Source: Candidatus Pacearchaeota archaeon
GTDB lineage: Archaea > Nanobdellota > Nanobdellia > UBA10117 > JAFCGA01
Length of the DNA stretch: 64,000 bases
NCBI GenBank assembly: GCA_017608345.1
Contig: JAFCGA010000007.1
Location: 55,626-119,625 of the forward strand
Direction of reading: 5' to 3'
Position 1 is the stretch's first letter; each line of letters opens with the position of its first letter. Shown piece by piece: positions 32,912 to 42,127 of this stretch. The translations under genes and the position numbers were made by a program. The notes beneath the pieces were generated by a model. That model was not told the origin of the DNA. It worked only from the letters and a program-made list of their open reading frames with translations, and ran no database searches.

Positions 32912-33622
32912 ATGTGTACACGACGTAACAAGAAAGGCGTTAGGCCTATGGGCGAGCTAATCGGAGCTATCTTAATTACAGTTGTTTTAACTATTGTAGC
33001 TGTTTCTGTTCTGTTTGCTTTGTCTGGAAAGATGATTTCTCCGGAAGAGAATGCTAAGAATAGCGGGAGGAATTTAGCTAAGGGGATTGACACAATTATG
33101 GCACCGAATGACCCGCTCCAATGCAATGAAGTGAAAATAGCACTTTTTCCAGATTATAGATTAGTTGTTAATCGAACCGGAAGGAAAGTTTTAGTACAGC
33201 ATAAAGAAGACGATTCTTATCCGACACTAGAACGGCCGGGTTTCTCGCTAAATATTCTCTGGAATGATGCAGTATGCAGTCCTTATTCTCAAGATCCGTC
33301 AGATCACACTACTCACTGCGGGATTAAAGAAAGCCGGATAGATTTCTTAGGTGGACAGAGGTTCAATGGGGATGATTATCTAGTTATTAATAAAAATGGA
33401 GATGATAAAATAATCGGGACTTATTGTGTATGCGCAATTACTAACATAATCACTGGAACTGGCGCAGTTTATATTTATCCAAAAGGCTGGTCTCCAACAT
33501 GTGTAGGCTTTGCAGAAGATGTGGTTGGCTCAGTAGGCGATACAGTTGGCAGCAGACTCAAATCCTCCGCAGTAGAAGCGTACGAGCGAGTAAAGAACTG
33601 GCTAAGAAAATTAGTACTATGA
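32912..33622 (+). CDS. Pilin-like surface protein
   Basis: 236 residues. An RNKKG site and a helix (about 15-38) form a class III-type N-terminus. The exported part is beta-rich with six or more Cys (for example TTHCGIKES, GTYCVCAIT) and ends in an amphipathic basic helix. No family is recognised. The start is one base after the previous gene, and the stop overlaps the next ATG (ATGA), placing it firmly in a pilin operon. Confidence 0.76.
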   Translation: MCTRRNKKGVRPMGELIGAILITVVLTIVAVSVLFALSGKMISPEENAKNSGRNLAKGIDTIMAPNDPLQCNEVKIALFPDYRLVVNRTGRKVLVQHKEDDSYPTLERPGFSLNILWNDAVCSPYSQDPSDHTTHCGIKESRIDFLGGQRFNGDDYLVINKNGDDKIIGTYCVCAITNIITGTGAVYIYPKGWSPTCVGFAEDVVGSVGDTVGSRLKSSAVEAYERVKNWLRKLVL

Positions 33623-34977
33623 TTAAACTATTTAAGATTAGATCAAAGCGCGGTGCAATTGATCCGCCATTAATCTTAGTTATGCTATTATGTGCGGCAC
33701 TTATAGTAATTCTGATTGTATCTATATTTAACTTCGCTGTCGGCTCAGCGGTAAAAGGAAATGCTGGCTATATGGCTAGAGATACAGGCAGCTTGATAGA
33801 TGTAGTTGATGCTGCGCCAGAAACAATGCGAGCTTCTTATAAAATTCCTTTTGGGAATGACGGCTTTCCGAAGGCAGGTTCTGTTTTGTTGAGCAAGGAT
33901 GAGATTTGCGTTGGTCCGCATTCGGAAGATGAAATGTTTTCGATAATTTCCGATGCATCAGTATCTGGATGGGTTGGTGGTGTAATTACCAAGAGATTTA
34001 TTAGCTTCCAGAGAACTTGGAAATTCGCGGGAATACGCTGGATCGGCCGCAAAATTCCAGGAGCTAAATTCGCTGGAAAAATCGGGAAAGTAATCGGGAA
34101 GAGAATAGTCAAAAGCGGCCCGTGGTTAAAAAAAATTGGGAAGATAATCGGAGGGAAAGCCTTACGACTTGGAAAAGATCTAGCCCAGAAAATCGGAAGT
34201 TTATTCGGACAAGGAGCAACTAGATCTAGTTCTACAGCTGTAGCTACCGCCCCTACTGAAGCATCTGGTCCTTGGGGATGGATTGCTGCTAAAGCTATGG
34301 CGATAACGATGTTTATAATAAATTTCATATGGACAGACTTACCAATAATAGCAATGATAAGTATGGGACATAGTACTGCTAACGCAGAAGAAGATAGAAT
34401 TGAATGTTATTCAACTACGCATAGAATTAAATATGCAGAACCTGCAAACTGCCAGCCAAAAGTGACAAGTCTACCACTGAGTGCCTTAGCTGGAGACTAT
34501 TCAAAGTATCTACCTGGCATCATAGAAATACCATTAATTCCCGACTGCAATTATGATCAGCTAGCGGATCAGCAAGGCGGAATAATATCTGAATCAGAAT
34601 TCTGCTATTCCTGTCCGAATTATTTTGTATCGCAGTCACGTAATGAATTAAGAAACTGGGAATTTAAAATACTCGGAGAAGATTCTACGGATAATTTAAA
34701 TATGGCTAAAATTATACTTCTTGGTCCGAAACTTGCGTGCTCTGCGGCAACGGTAGCATCCGCAACAGCAGGAGCTATTTGCTCGGCAGGATACTATTTC
34801 GCGATTATTGGAGCTCTTTACGCGAGACCGGACTGGACGGTCAATTTATTCACCGGTGCAAATATTCTTCCCAGAGAAAAGTATTACTATATAACTTTCC
34901 CTTCAAGAATAGATATAGAACGAATATATGACGCCAAGACTGGCGAAAATAAGCTAACAATCATTCATGCAGAATAA
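33619..34977 (+). CDS. Large pilin-like membrane protein with Gly/Lys repeats
   Basis: 452 residues from the ATG at 33619, which overlaps the previous stop by 4 bp; an upstream extension lies inside that gene and is rejected. SKRGA, then a helix (about 15-42), forms the class III N-terminus. A basic repetitive stretch (about 140-200, FAGKIGKVIGKRIVKSGP) contains glycine-lysine units. A hydrophobic segment follows (about 225-250), then a Cys-rich exported domain (about 255-345), another hydrophobic stretch (about 372-400) and a C-terminal region. The basic repeat could bind membranes or act as an amphipathic assembly helix. Confidence 0.74.
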   Translation: MIKLFKIRSKRGAIDPPLILVMLLCAALIVILIVSIFNFAVGSAVKGNAGYMARDTGSLIDVVDAAPETMRASYKIPFGNDGFPKAGSVLLSKDEICVGPHSEDEMFSIISDASVSGWVGGVITKRFISFQRTWKFAGIRWIGRKIPGAKFAGKIGKVIGKRIVKSGPWLKKIGKIIGGKALRLGKDLAQKIGSLFGQGATRSSSTAVATAPTEASGPWGWIAAKAMAITMFIINFIWTDLPIIAMISMGHSTANAEEDRIECYSTTHRIKYAEPANCQPKVTSLPLSALAGDYSKYLPGIIEIPLIPDCNYDQLADQQGGIISESEFCYSCPNYFVSQSRNELRNWEFKILGEDSTDNLNMAKIILLGPKLACSAATVASATAGAICSAGYYFAIIGALYARPDWTVNLFTGANILPREKYYYITFPSRIDIERIYDAKTGENKLTIIHAE

Positions 34978-36492
34978 CTAAAAAAGCTTATACACCGCAG
35001 GAGGTTTTTCTTTATCCTTGTATTTGTCTAAAGTTTTAGCTGTTTTTGCAGCACCCGTAAAATAATCATAAGCTCGGCTGAGTGTGATTGTTCTAGGATT
35101 TAGTTCTTGGAAATACCGAACTGTCTCTAAGAATTGATCTGCGTTAACGCCGCGTCTAAGCATAAAATCATATGTATTATTCTTTGCCTTGCCTTTCAGA
35201 TTTTTTAACCGTTGTACTACTAATACGCTCTCACCAAACATTCGAGAATTTGTTGTCGGAGGTTGCACATCATAGCTAGTATATCCATATTCTCTTTTCA
35301 TAAATTCTCCTCGCATAAATACTTCTGCCTCTGGATCAAAAACAAACCATACGCTTAATGCTCTTTTCATATCTGCAGCTGCGGCAATAGCTGAGGCCAT
35401 AATTGCACCCTTACCACGACTAAAACTCACCCTACCAATCGCTGCGATTCGATACGGAGTAACAATTACTTCGGGATTTTTCGCTTGCACAGACATTTTA
35501 TAAGCTCCAAATTTTATATCGACCTGCTTAATTCCCTCGATTCTAACACAATTATTTATTTCGTCATCTAACAGAAGGATACCACCCTCTTTGGTATAGG
35601 GAGATCTACCAAACATAACATAAGCGGCTACTAAATGTTTTTGCGCACCAGAAAGATTAGAAACAACCGACTCTAATGCTCTAGCTGGCGCTTGGGGTTG
35701 GTATCTCTGAGGATTTTGGAAAGAAATTGGCTGACTTATTTGCGGAGAATTAACAACTGAATCCAAAGATCTAGCTGGAACTTCGGGTTGAATACTCTGT
35801 GGTCCAGAAACCGGAACTCGTCGATATATTTTTTGCGGCGCATTCATCTTAGGTCCAATTGGAGCAAAAAGCTCGCCAATATTATCCTGCTCTGGCTCGA
35901 CATCAACCGATGCAAAAAGCTCATCAACCTCATCATCAGCTTCCACCACTTCGTACTCGATTGGTTCAGTTAGTTGTATTTCTATATTTGGCGGATTGCG
36001 GCTCTGTTCAAGCGCGAGTTCGCGATCTCGTGCTGCTTCAGCTAGCAGCTCAGGAATTGATTTTGATTTTTTCGGAGTGCTATCCTCATTCCCATATGAT
36101 TGCGGGTTAATAGGTTCAGTCTGCACAACCTCTTCGGCATGCATATTTGTTACACTAAATTGAGCTGTGTCTCGCTGAAATTCGCATCGCAGCGCATCAG
36201 ATTTCTTTAAATATTTTTCACTTAACGATTGGTTTTCTAAATCCGCATATATATTACTCACGCGTTTAGCAGATAAAATTCGCAACTCAAGCGGAGTTTG
36301 AGTATCTTCAATTAATTCATCTAGAATAGATAGTCCTTCCGGATAGACTCGTTGTACAATCAAATAATCGGCTAAAGCAAACTCTCTTTCAGTAGGAGAC
36401 AACTCAACCGCTGGATTAAGAATAGCTTTCCTAACCATTCTCGGACGCTCTTCAATATTTGCTAATATTGCTTGTAGTTCCGGCAGTGACAT
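34978..36492 (-). CDS. Uncharacterised cytoplasmic protein with helical-repeat N-terminus
   Basis: 504 residues from the ATG at 36492. Residues 1-115 are TPR-like helices. A Pro/Gln-rich linker (about 130-285) has repeated acidic patches and two related RALxSVV segments. The C-terminal 220 residues look like a folded alpha/beta domain (AYVMFGRSPYTKEGGILLLDD, then KFGAYKMSV and GRVSFSRGKGAI). No membrane helix or known motif. It lies between two pilin runs in the opposite direction, and its stop abuts the stop of the pilin gene at 34977. It may be a cytoplasmic regulator or adaptor, which is inference. Confidence 0.68.
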   Translation of the reverse strand: MSLPELQAILANIEERPRMVRKAILNPAVELSPTEREFALADYLIVQRVYPEGLSILDELIEDTQTPLELRILSAKRVSNIYADLENQSLSEKYLKKSDALRCEFQRDTAQFSVTNMHAEEVVQTEPINPQSYGNEDSTPKKSKSIPELLAEAARDRELALEQSRNPPNIEIQLTEPIEYEVVEADDEVDELFASVDVEPEQDNIGELFAPIGPKMNAPQKIYRRVPVSGPQSIQPEVPARSLDSVVNSPQISQPISFQNPQRYQPQAPARALESVVSNLSGAQKHLVAAYVMFGRSPYTKEGGILLLDDEINNCVRIEGIKQVDIKFGAYKMSVQAKNPEVIVTPYRIAAIGRVSFSRGKGAIMASAIAAAADMKRALSVWFVFDPEAEVFMRGEFMKREYGYTSYDVQPPTTNSRMFGESVLVVQRLKNLKGKAKNNTYDFMLRRGVNADQFLETVRYFQELNPRTITLSRAYDYFTGAAKTAKTLDKYKDKEKPPAVYKLF

Positions 36493-36568
36493 ATTACTTA
36501 CAAGAAGTGAACTTCTAAAAAGCTTTCCCTTCAGAAACACTTTTATCTCTCCACTGAATTATTCTAAT

Positions 36569-37144
36569 ATGCGAAACAAGAGAGCTATGGAGCATCCTCA
36601 AGAAGTAGTCCGCATGCTATTCGTAGCGATTATTCTAGTATTTAATATTGTAATAATCTACAACTTAATGTCCGACATGGAAGCAGTTAACGAATATCGA
36701 ATTGCTAATCTAAAGTATAATACCATTGCGTCCAAGATACTCTACTCTTCGGACTGCTATGCGCTGGAGACAGAGTATCTGCTAGACGGACAGAAAAGAC
36801 ATCAAGTCCATGCCGGAATTCTAGACGCAGATAAGCTGAGAAAAAATAATCGGCTAATTAGCTGTCTCGGCAATGCTAAAGCAACTAGCAAGATAACTAT
36901 TATCAATTCCGGATCTGACGAAGTAGAGACTTTTGTGGGAACCACTGTCGAAAAGGCAAATTTAATCCAGATGCTCGGCGAAGAAAAGGCTCAATTTTTC
37001 TTCAAACTGCCACAATTACCTGAAGAAATCCGGAAACACTTAGAAGATATTAGCGAATCTAGAGCCACTCGAAAAATGCTAGTCATGATAAACGATGGGG
37101 GAGTAGTTAAGCAAGGCTTAGCTGAACTAACAATCTATGTATAA
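36569..37144 (+). CDS. Pilin-like protein
   Basis: 191 residues. NKRAM then a helix (about 14-33) gives the class III N-terminus, although EHPQEVV makes its start more polar than usual. The exported part has two Cys (C54, C95) and a mixed alpha/beta look. It is the first gene of a three-gene overlapping run; its stop overlaps the next start by 8 bp. A divergent partner gene begins at 36492. Confidence 0.75.
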   Translation: MRNKRAMEHPQEVVRMLFVAIILVFNIVIIYNLMSDMEAVNEYRIANLKYNTIASKILYSSDCYALETEYLLDGQKRHQVHAGILDADKLRKNNRLISCLGNAKATSKITIINSGSDEVETFVGTTVEKANLIQMLGEEKAQFFFKLPQLPEEIRKHLEDISESRATRKMLVMINDGGVVKQGLAELTIYV

Positions 37145-37649
37145 ATTACAAAGAAACAAGAGAGGGATATCCCAAATCGCAGATATAGCCTACGCAATCA
37201 TAATTTTTACGCTTTTCTTCACGATAATCTGGCTAATCGGAGGCAGCAAGCTTATGGAAGTACACGCAACAGTAGAGGGAGCCAATGCTGCATTAATTTG
37301 CCAAAATAATCTAAATGCAGCGATGGAATTTCCAACTTCTGAGAACATAAAATTAAAGGATCTTCTTTTAGATGAATATTCTGACGATCCTACACTAACT
37401 GAGTATCCTCGATTTGAGAAAGAACTGTCTTCAATTTTTAGCAGGGCTCTAGACACTGGAACGTGGAAAATAAGACTTCTACAAGCGGTTCCAGAAGAAG
37501 AGAAACCAACGCAACTAGCTAATTTTAGTAATATTATAAATAACAAACACACTCAAACTTGTAATTTTATGGTTCCGCTGCCATGTGACTTGGTGCTGGA
37601 GAAATGTACTATGGAGGTTGAATTAGAACTAAGCTACAATGCGAATTAG
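37137..37649 (+). CDS. Pilin-like protein
   Basis: 170 residues. NKRGI followed by SQIADIAYAIIIFTLFFTII is a clear class III signal and helix (about 12-34). The exported part has four Cys, the last two in LPCDLVLEKC. It overlaps both neighbours (8 and 11 bp), so the three genes are translated together. Confidence 0.77.
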   Translation: MYKLQRNKRGISQIADIAYAIIIFTLFFTIIWLIGGSKLMEVHATVEGANAALICQNNLNAAMEFPTSENIKLKDLLLDEYSDDPTLTEYPRFEKELSSIFSRALDTGTWKIRLLQAVPEEEKPTQLANFSNIINNKHTQTCNFMVPLPCDLVLEKCTMEVELELSYNAN

Positions 37650-38511
37650 AACTCAGAAAAAGGCGTGGGTAGCAATAACAACAGTCATTATACTCGGAAT
37701 AGTTATGAGCGTAATTGTTTTTGCTTATTACAAGCCATACTCTACTAGCGAAGTTCTAGGAAAGCAGCAAGCTGCGATAATGGAATCTTATTCTATTGGA
37801 GAGCAAGCTCGCAGATACACGCAAGATGCTGCAAATATGGCAGCCAAGCAAGCTATTTACAAACTAGCTTCTCAGGGCGGAACTGCAAAGTATTCTGACG
37901 GCTGTGGAGAAGTTAATGGATATGCTCTTTGGACTAGCGGATGCGAACCATCTAGCGAAGAGATTCAGAGTAATTTCGAAGAGTTATTTACTTACAACTT
38001 TGACGTTTATCTTCGTCAGTTTAAACTGCCAGTTTACAAGGAAGAAAAATCTATCCTGCCGACATTAGATTCTGAGAAAGAGCCAGAATATAGCTTATAT
38101 GATATTGTTGAATATAATTTCAAAATAGATACTGACGGTGGAATTATAATCATTGAAGGATTACCTACTCAAAATACTATAACTTATTTCGAAGAAATCT
38201 ATAAAATAAATGAAAATACTGGTGAACAGACTAGCGATGTCGAAGATGTTGTTGAAATAACTGCAGAATATGAATCTGCTATCAAAATTAGCAGTGAGAA
38301 ATACATGTTCGAATATATTCTAGATCCATATTTTAGAACAGAAGTTGATTTTGATCTTACTGAAGAATTCAGAAAAGCCAAGAGTTCAGCAAGTGAAGCT
38401 GGCTCATCTGGCGACTACACACTATATGAATCTGATACGGGAGCTAACTGGCCAGTTGGCATAGGTAGCACAGTTAAGAAAGAGAACATAAAGATAAAAT
38501 ATGCTAAGTAA
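37639..38511 (+). CDS. Pilin-like surface protein
   Basis: 290 residues. QKKAW then a helix (about 10-30) makes the class III N-terminus. The exported part begins with a helix rich in Gln/Ala/Arg (the extended pilin helix), has two Cys (C89, C103), and continues as an acidic beta-rich domain. It is the last of the overlapping three-gene run. Directly after its stop comes the direct repeat that flanks element L2. Confidence 0.76.
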   Translation: MRIRTQKKAWVAITTVIILGIVMSVIVFAYYKPYSTSEVLGKQQAAIMESYSIGEQARRYTQDAANMAAKQAIYKLASQGGTAKYSDGCGEVNGYALWTSGCEPSSEEIQSNFEELFTYNFDVYLRQFKLPVYKEEKSILPTLDSEKEPEYSLYDIVEYNFKIDTDGGIIIIEGLPTQNTITYFEEIYKINENTGEQTSDVEDVVEITAEYESAIKISSEKYMFEYILDPYFRTEVDFDLTEEFRKAKSSASEAGSSGDYTLYESDTGANWPVGIGSTVKKENIKIKYAK

Positions 38512-38658
38512 TTATCCGTGTCGCCAATAGTGAACTATCGCTCCCCTTTTACTCGCCAGCTTAGCGCGGCTCGCAAAAGCGGAGGTGGAAAAACCTTAGA
38601 TCGAATAGAAGTGAAGATTAATTATACTTATCCGTGGCGCCAATAGTGAACTAACGCT
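38512..38658 (-). repeat. Small element L2 flanked by a duplicated gene 3' end
   Basis: Two 31-bp direct repeats (38512-38542 and 38628-38658) differ at two positions. The right copy is the last ten codons and stop of the minus-strand gene at 38628. The left copy would encode AIVHYWRHG then stop. Between them, at about 38545-38596, lies a core closely similar to element L1 at 14908-14961 (shared CGCTTTTGCGAG, TAAGCT, CGAG and AGGTTTT blocks on the minus strand). Confidence 0.65.
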
Positions 38659-38819
38659 AGAACTATAACAATTCCTGCGAGAAATAACGAGACGCACGCG
38701 AATGCAATAGCTATTGGCGTGTTTAACATTAATAATTGCCTTAATCCGAAGGCTAAAGCTGCTAGCGAGAACACTAAAAGAGAATAATTATGCATCCCTA
38801 CAAAGTCTTTCGTTGACAT
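38628..38819 (-). CDS. Small two-helix membrane protein
   Basis: 63 residues: two hydrophobic helices (about 11-29 and 33-56) and a short basic end (HYWRHG). No family is recognised. The ATG at 38819 is supported by a TATA box (ATTTAAATAC on the minus strand) 26 nt upstream, giving a leaderless start. The last ten codons are duplicated at 38512. Confidence 0.62.
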   Translation of the reverse strand: MSTKDFVGMHNYSLLVFSLAALAFGLRQLLMLNTPIAIAFACVSLFLAGIVIVLALVHYWRHG

Positions 38820-38897
38820 AATAATATAAAATCCAGAATCGTATTTAAATCTATTGGCGGGAGAAAGGTTTAATAATTTCTCGCTGTACTAAATAAT

Positions 38898-40367
38898 ATG
38901 GACATCAAAGAGATTAAGTCAATTGAGGATGTTGCTGCATTCTGCAAGCGTAAGGGTTTTGTATTTCAAGGTTCTGAGATCTACGGCGGGCTAGCAGGTT
39001 TTTGGGATTATGGTCCATTAGGAACTGTTCTAAAAAACAAAATAAAGCAGCACTGGATCAAGTATTTCGTTCAGAAGCGAGATGATATGGTTCTTATTGA
39101 TGGTGCGATTATAACTCGAGAGGATGTTTGGAAAGCTTCCGGACACGTTGATTCTTTCAAGGATGCTTTTTCAACTTGTACTAAATGCAAGAAAGTCATC
39201 AGAGTTGATCACTTAATCGAGGATCAATTAAAAATTCCAGTTGAGGGACTTCCAATCAAGGAATTATCTAACATAATCAAGAAACATAAGTTAGTCTGCA
39301 CAAAATGCAAAGGCAAGCTAGCTGAGCCAAAGTATTTCGGGCTAATGTTCGATGTTCAAGTCGGTCCGACAAACCCGACAAAAGCATATCTTCGACCAGA
39401 AACTTGCCAGACGATATTTACAAACTTCAAGAATGTAGTTAATTCTTCTCGAGTAAAGCTGCCTTTTGGTATTACTCAAATTGGTAAAGCATTTCGGAAT
39501 GAGATTGCTCCTCGAGACTTCCTATTTAGGGCTAGAGAATTCGAGCAGCTAGAGATAGAATATTTTGTCCACCCAGATAAGCTAAGTGAATTTCCTTACA
39601 AGATTCCAAATAAGTCTGTCAATGTACTTACTGCCAAAGAACAGATTAAGAAGAAACCTAAACTCCAGAAGTTCAAATTCAAAGAGCTATTTAGCAAGAA
39701 TCTTGTAAAAACGAAGTGGCACGCGTACTGGATTTATCAGCATTACAATTGGTTCTTGGAATTAGGTGTAAGTGAAAAGAAACTGAGATTCCGTGAGCAT
39801 CGACCAGATGAATTGTCGCATTATTCGTCAGCTACATTCGACATAGAGTATGAGTTTCCATTTGGCTGGAAGGAGCTAGGCGGTAATGCAGATCGAAGTC
39901 AGTTTGATTTAAGCCAGCATATCAAATTCTCTAAAGAAGATCTAACTTACTTCGATGGAGAGAAGAAAGTAGTTCCTGCAGTAGTCGCTGAACCATCTCA
40001 AGGAGTTAGCCGAGCTTTTTTAGCTGTTCTGTTAGATGCGTTTAAAGTTGATAAGGATCGAATTGTACTAAAATTCAAGCAAGAGTTAGCCCCGATTGAA
40101 GTTGCGGTATTTCCGCTAGTTAAAAAACAGCACAGGGAGTTAGCTAGAGAAGTTTATGAGATGTTAAGAGAAGAATCTTTAGCTTTCTATGACGAAACCG
40201 GCTCGATTGGTAAGAGATATCGGCGAATGGATGAAAGCGGCTGCCCTTATTGTGTAACTATTGATCATGATTCTATTAAGAAGAAAGATGTTACTATTCG
40301 TGAGAGAGATTCTATGAAGCAAAAACGGGTTAAGATTAAGGATTTGGTTGAATATTTGAAGGATTAA
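38898..40367 (+). CDS. glyS: Glycyl-tRNA synthetase, archaeal/eukaryotic type
   Basis: 489 residues, a class II synthetase that charges tRNA-Gly. The N-terminus FVFQGSEIYGGLAGFWDYGPLG is the family hallmark. Two CxxC pairs (C94/C97, C134/C137) form a zinc ribbon-like insert. Motif 2 is FRNEIAPRDFLFRAREFEQ. Motif 3 lies at PSQGVSRAFLAVLLDAF. The C-terminal anticodon-binding domain starts with LAPIEVAVFPL and contains SIGKRYRRMDESGCPYC. It is shorter than most archaeal GlyRS (over 550 residues). A TATA-like GTTTAATAA lies about 27 nt before the ATG. The 3' end overlaps the next, convergent gene by 4 bp. Confidence 0.96.
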   Translation: MDIKEIKSIEDVAAFCKRKGFVFQGSEIYGGLAGFWDYGPLGTVLKNKIKQHWIKYFVQKRDDMVLIDGAIITREDVWKASGHVDSFKDAFSTCTKCKKVIRVDHLIEDQLKIPVEGLPIKELSNIIKKHKLVCTKCKGKLAEPKYFGLMFDVQVGPTNPTKAYLRPETCQTIFTNFKNVVNSSRVKLPFGITQIGKAFRNEIAPRDFLFRAREFEQLEIEYFVHPDKLSEFPYKIPNKSVNVLTAKEQIKKKPKLQKFKFKELFSKNLVKTKWHAYWIYQHYNWFLELGVSEKKLRFREHRPDELSHYSSATFDIEYEFPFGWKELGGNADRSQFDLSQHIKFSKEDLTYFDGEKKVVPAVVAEPSQGVSRAFLAVLLDAFKVDKDRIVLKFKQELAPIEVAVFPLVKKQHRELAREVYEMLREESLAFYDETGSIGKRYRRMDESGCPYCVTIDHDSIKKKDVTIRERDSMKQKRVKIKDLVEYLKD

Positions 40368-41794
40368 ACTCCACGTGTAGCCTCTCTTGCAAGAGTCATT
40401 TCGGCCGTTCTCGCCTTTTGCATTTCTACCAGCTCTTCCTGTATTTCTTTTGTTTTTATTTGAATCTTTTCCCAGCTCTTATTTAGCTCTTCAATCTTAA
40501 ATCGTTTAGCTGCGGCGATAGTCTGATTTGCTTGTCTCACAGCTATATTCTCTCCCATAAGCTGTAATAACCTTTCAAGCGTAGTATTTCTTTTAGTTAA
40601 AGCACCATAAATTTCTCTCTTAATAGTTATTCTTCTCTTAAATTGATTTAGAACTGCGATATTATCTTTAATTTCTGAATGTTGTACCTCAAATAGATCA
40701 CGAAATGCTTTAGCAGATTGTTTCAGAGCAGTACAAAATGCTTTGTATATATTCCTCAATGTCTCAGGTGGAAGGTTATTTGCTTTTATCTCTTCAGAAA
40801 GCTCATTTAATTCCTTAAGCTGAGTTACAGTAGCTTCTTCAATCTCTTTAATTGACTTACTTAGCCTACTTGTATCGGTCATCAATTTACGGCTTTCTTC
40901 AATAATTTCTTTACTTACTTTTACTTCTTTAGTTTCAAGCTTTTTAACAATTCCTTCCATGCGCTCCACAGTCTCAGCGAGAGGTCTTGTTTCTGTTCCT
41001 AGTTTCTCTTTTTCAATATCAATCTCATCAAATACGCCTTTTTCTACGTTAACTTCTGCATAACCAAGTTTTATTTCCATTTGTTGCTGATGCTTCTGTA
41101 GTTTTTTTATTCGCTCTGTATGTGATTCGAGAGACAGCTCCTCTTTAAGCCGAGTGATTTCTTGTTCAGTAAAAGTTCTCAATTTTGTTAAATATTCTAG
41201 CAAAACTGGGCCAAGTCCATAATTCGTATATACTGTATCTCTCTTAGCTAGCCCATATTTTCTAACCAGTATAATTCGTGACTTAATCTGATCTATTAAT
41301 GGTTTCTTCTCAGCAAATTCATCCGTAAGTATAAATTCTTCTATTCTCTCTTCTTGCTCTTCATCTTTCTCTACTGCCTCTTCTTCTGAGGTTTCTGCTT
41401 CCTTAAGCCTTGCCTTTTGCGCCGCATCTATAGTTTCCTGCCGTATCTCCGGTATAAGAAATTGTCCCTTATGAATTTCAGCATCAGCCTTTCTTCCAGC
41501 GCCAGCCATCCTACTAGAAGCAAGAAATATCCCAACTCCAATAACTATTGGAGCGAGCATAATCAAAGCATTTCCAATAGTAACCCACGAGATCACTCCA
41601 GCTATTAAGAAAAACAAGAAAGCCTTAAAAGAATCATGATAAGATCCCTCTCTTACTGCTTTAAGCGTAGAGAAAACAGCCATGATTGTAAAAATACCAA
41701 CGCCGATCCATAATATCCAGATGAAACCGGATTCTGTAAGAAAATTAGTGACGCTTGCGCGGATTCCTCTACTACTAAATAGATAACTTGGCAT
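40364..41794 (-). CDS. Membrane-anchored coiled-coil protein
   Basis: 476 residues, no recognised family. Three hydrophobic helices (about 24-44, 55-70, 72-92) precede a charged, nearly unbroken coiled coil (about 100-470) rich in Glu, Lys and Arg. The layout parallels the 479-residue protein at 9589-11028, although that one has an ITGFA motif and an extra N-terminal helix. It probably exposes the coiled coil to the cytoplasm as a scaffold. Confidence 0.74.
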   Translation of the reverse strand: MPSYLFSSRGIRASVTNFLTESGFIWILWIGVGIFTIMAVFSTLKAVREGSYHDSFKAFLFFLIAGVISWVTIGNALIMLAPIVIGVGIFLASSRMAGAGRKADAEIHKGQFLIPEIRQETIDAAQKARLKEAETSEEEAVEKDEEQEERIEEFILTDEFAEKKPLIDQIKSRIILVRKYGLAKRDTVYTNYGLGPVLLEYLTKLRTFTEQEITRLKEELSLESHTERIKKLQKHQQQMEIKLGYAEVNVEKGVFDEIDIEKEKLGTETRPLAETVERMEGIVKKLETKEVKVSKEIIEESRKLMTDTSRLSKSIKEIEEATVTQLKELNELSEEIKANNLPPETLRNIYKAFCTALKQSAKAFRDLFEVQHSEIKDNIAVLNQFKRRITIKREIYGALTKRNTTLERLLQLMGENIAVRQANQTIAAAKRFKIEELNKSWEKIQIKTKEIQEELVEMQKARTAEMTLAREATRGV

Positions 41795-41836
41795 TACTAT
41801 ATACTTAATTAATCGAGAGATATAAATATTACGGTT

Positions 41837-42112
41837 CTAGCGACGAGTAAACTTCTCAAACTCCCCTGTAGCAGACAAATATTTAACTTCCACGTTCTCA
41901 ATTTCAGCCAGCCTCGGCCCTTCTTTGCAGAATAAAAGAATCTCTCGAATCTTATTTTCCTCGCCTTCAAATACAGCTTCTACCTTGCCCTCGGAGGTAT
42001 TCTTAACCCAGCCAGTCAAGCCTAGCTCTCTAGCATCCTGAACAATCCGCTCTCTAAAGAAAACTCCGTGAACTCTTCCTGAAACTAGCATATAGGCTCG
42101 AACGGTTTTCAC
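41837..42112 (-). CDS. acyP: Acylphosphatase
   Basis: About 91 residues from the GTG at 42112, which has GGTAGG upstream; a TTG at 42127, directly after the HepT stop, would add five residues. The signature VSGRVHGVFFRE (catalytic Arg about 20) and GWVKNTSEGKVE (catalytic Asn about 38) define acylphosphatase, which hydrolyses carboxyl-phosphate bonds such as in acetyl phosphate or carbamoyl phosphate. It follows the toxin-antitoxin genes in the same direction but is unlikely to be part of that system. Confidence 0.92.
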   Translation of the reverse strand: MKTVRAYMLVSGRVHGVFFRERIVQDARELGLTGWVKNTSEGKVEAVFEGEENKIREILLFCKEGPRLAEIENVEVKYLSATGEFEKFTRR

Positions 42113-42127
42113 TTTTATTCCTACCAA

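Noticed and set aside
33499..33618. N-terminal extension of the 452-residue pilin-like protein
   Set aside because: It lies within the preceding gene in another frame; the class III signal peptide and the ATGA overlap fix the start at 33619.
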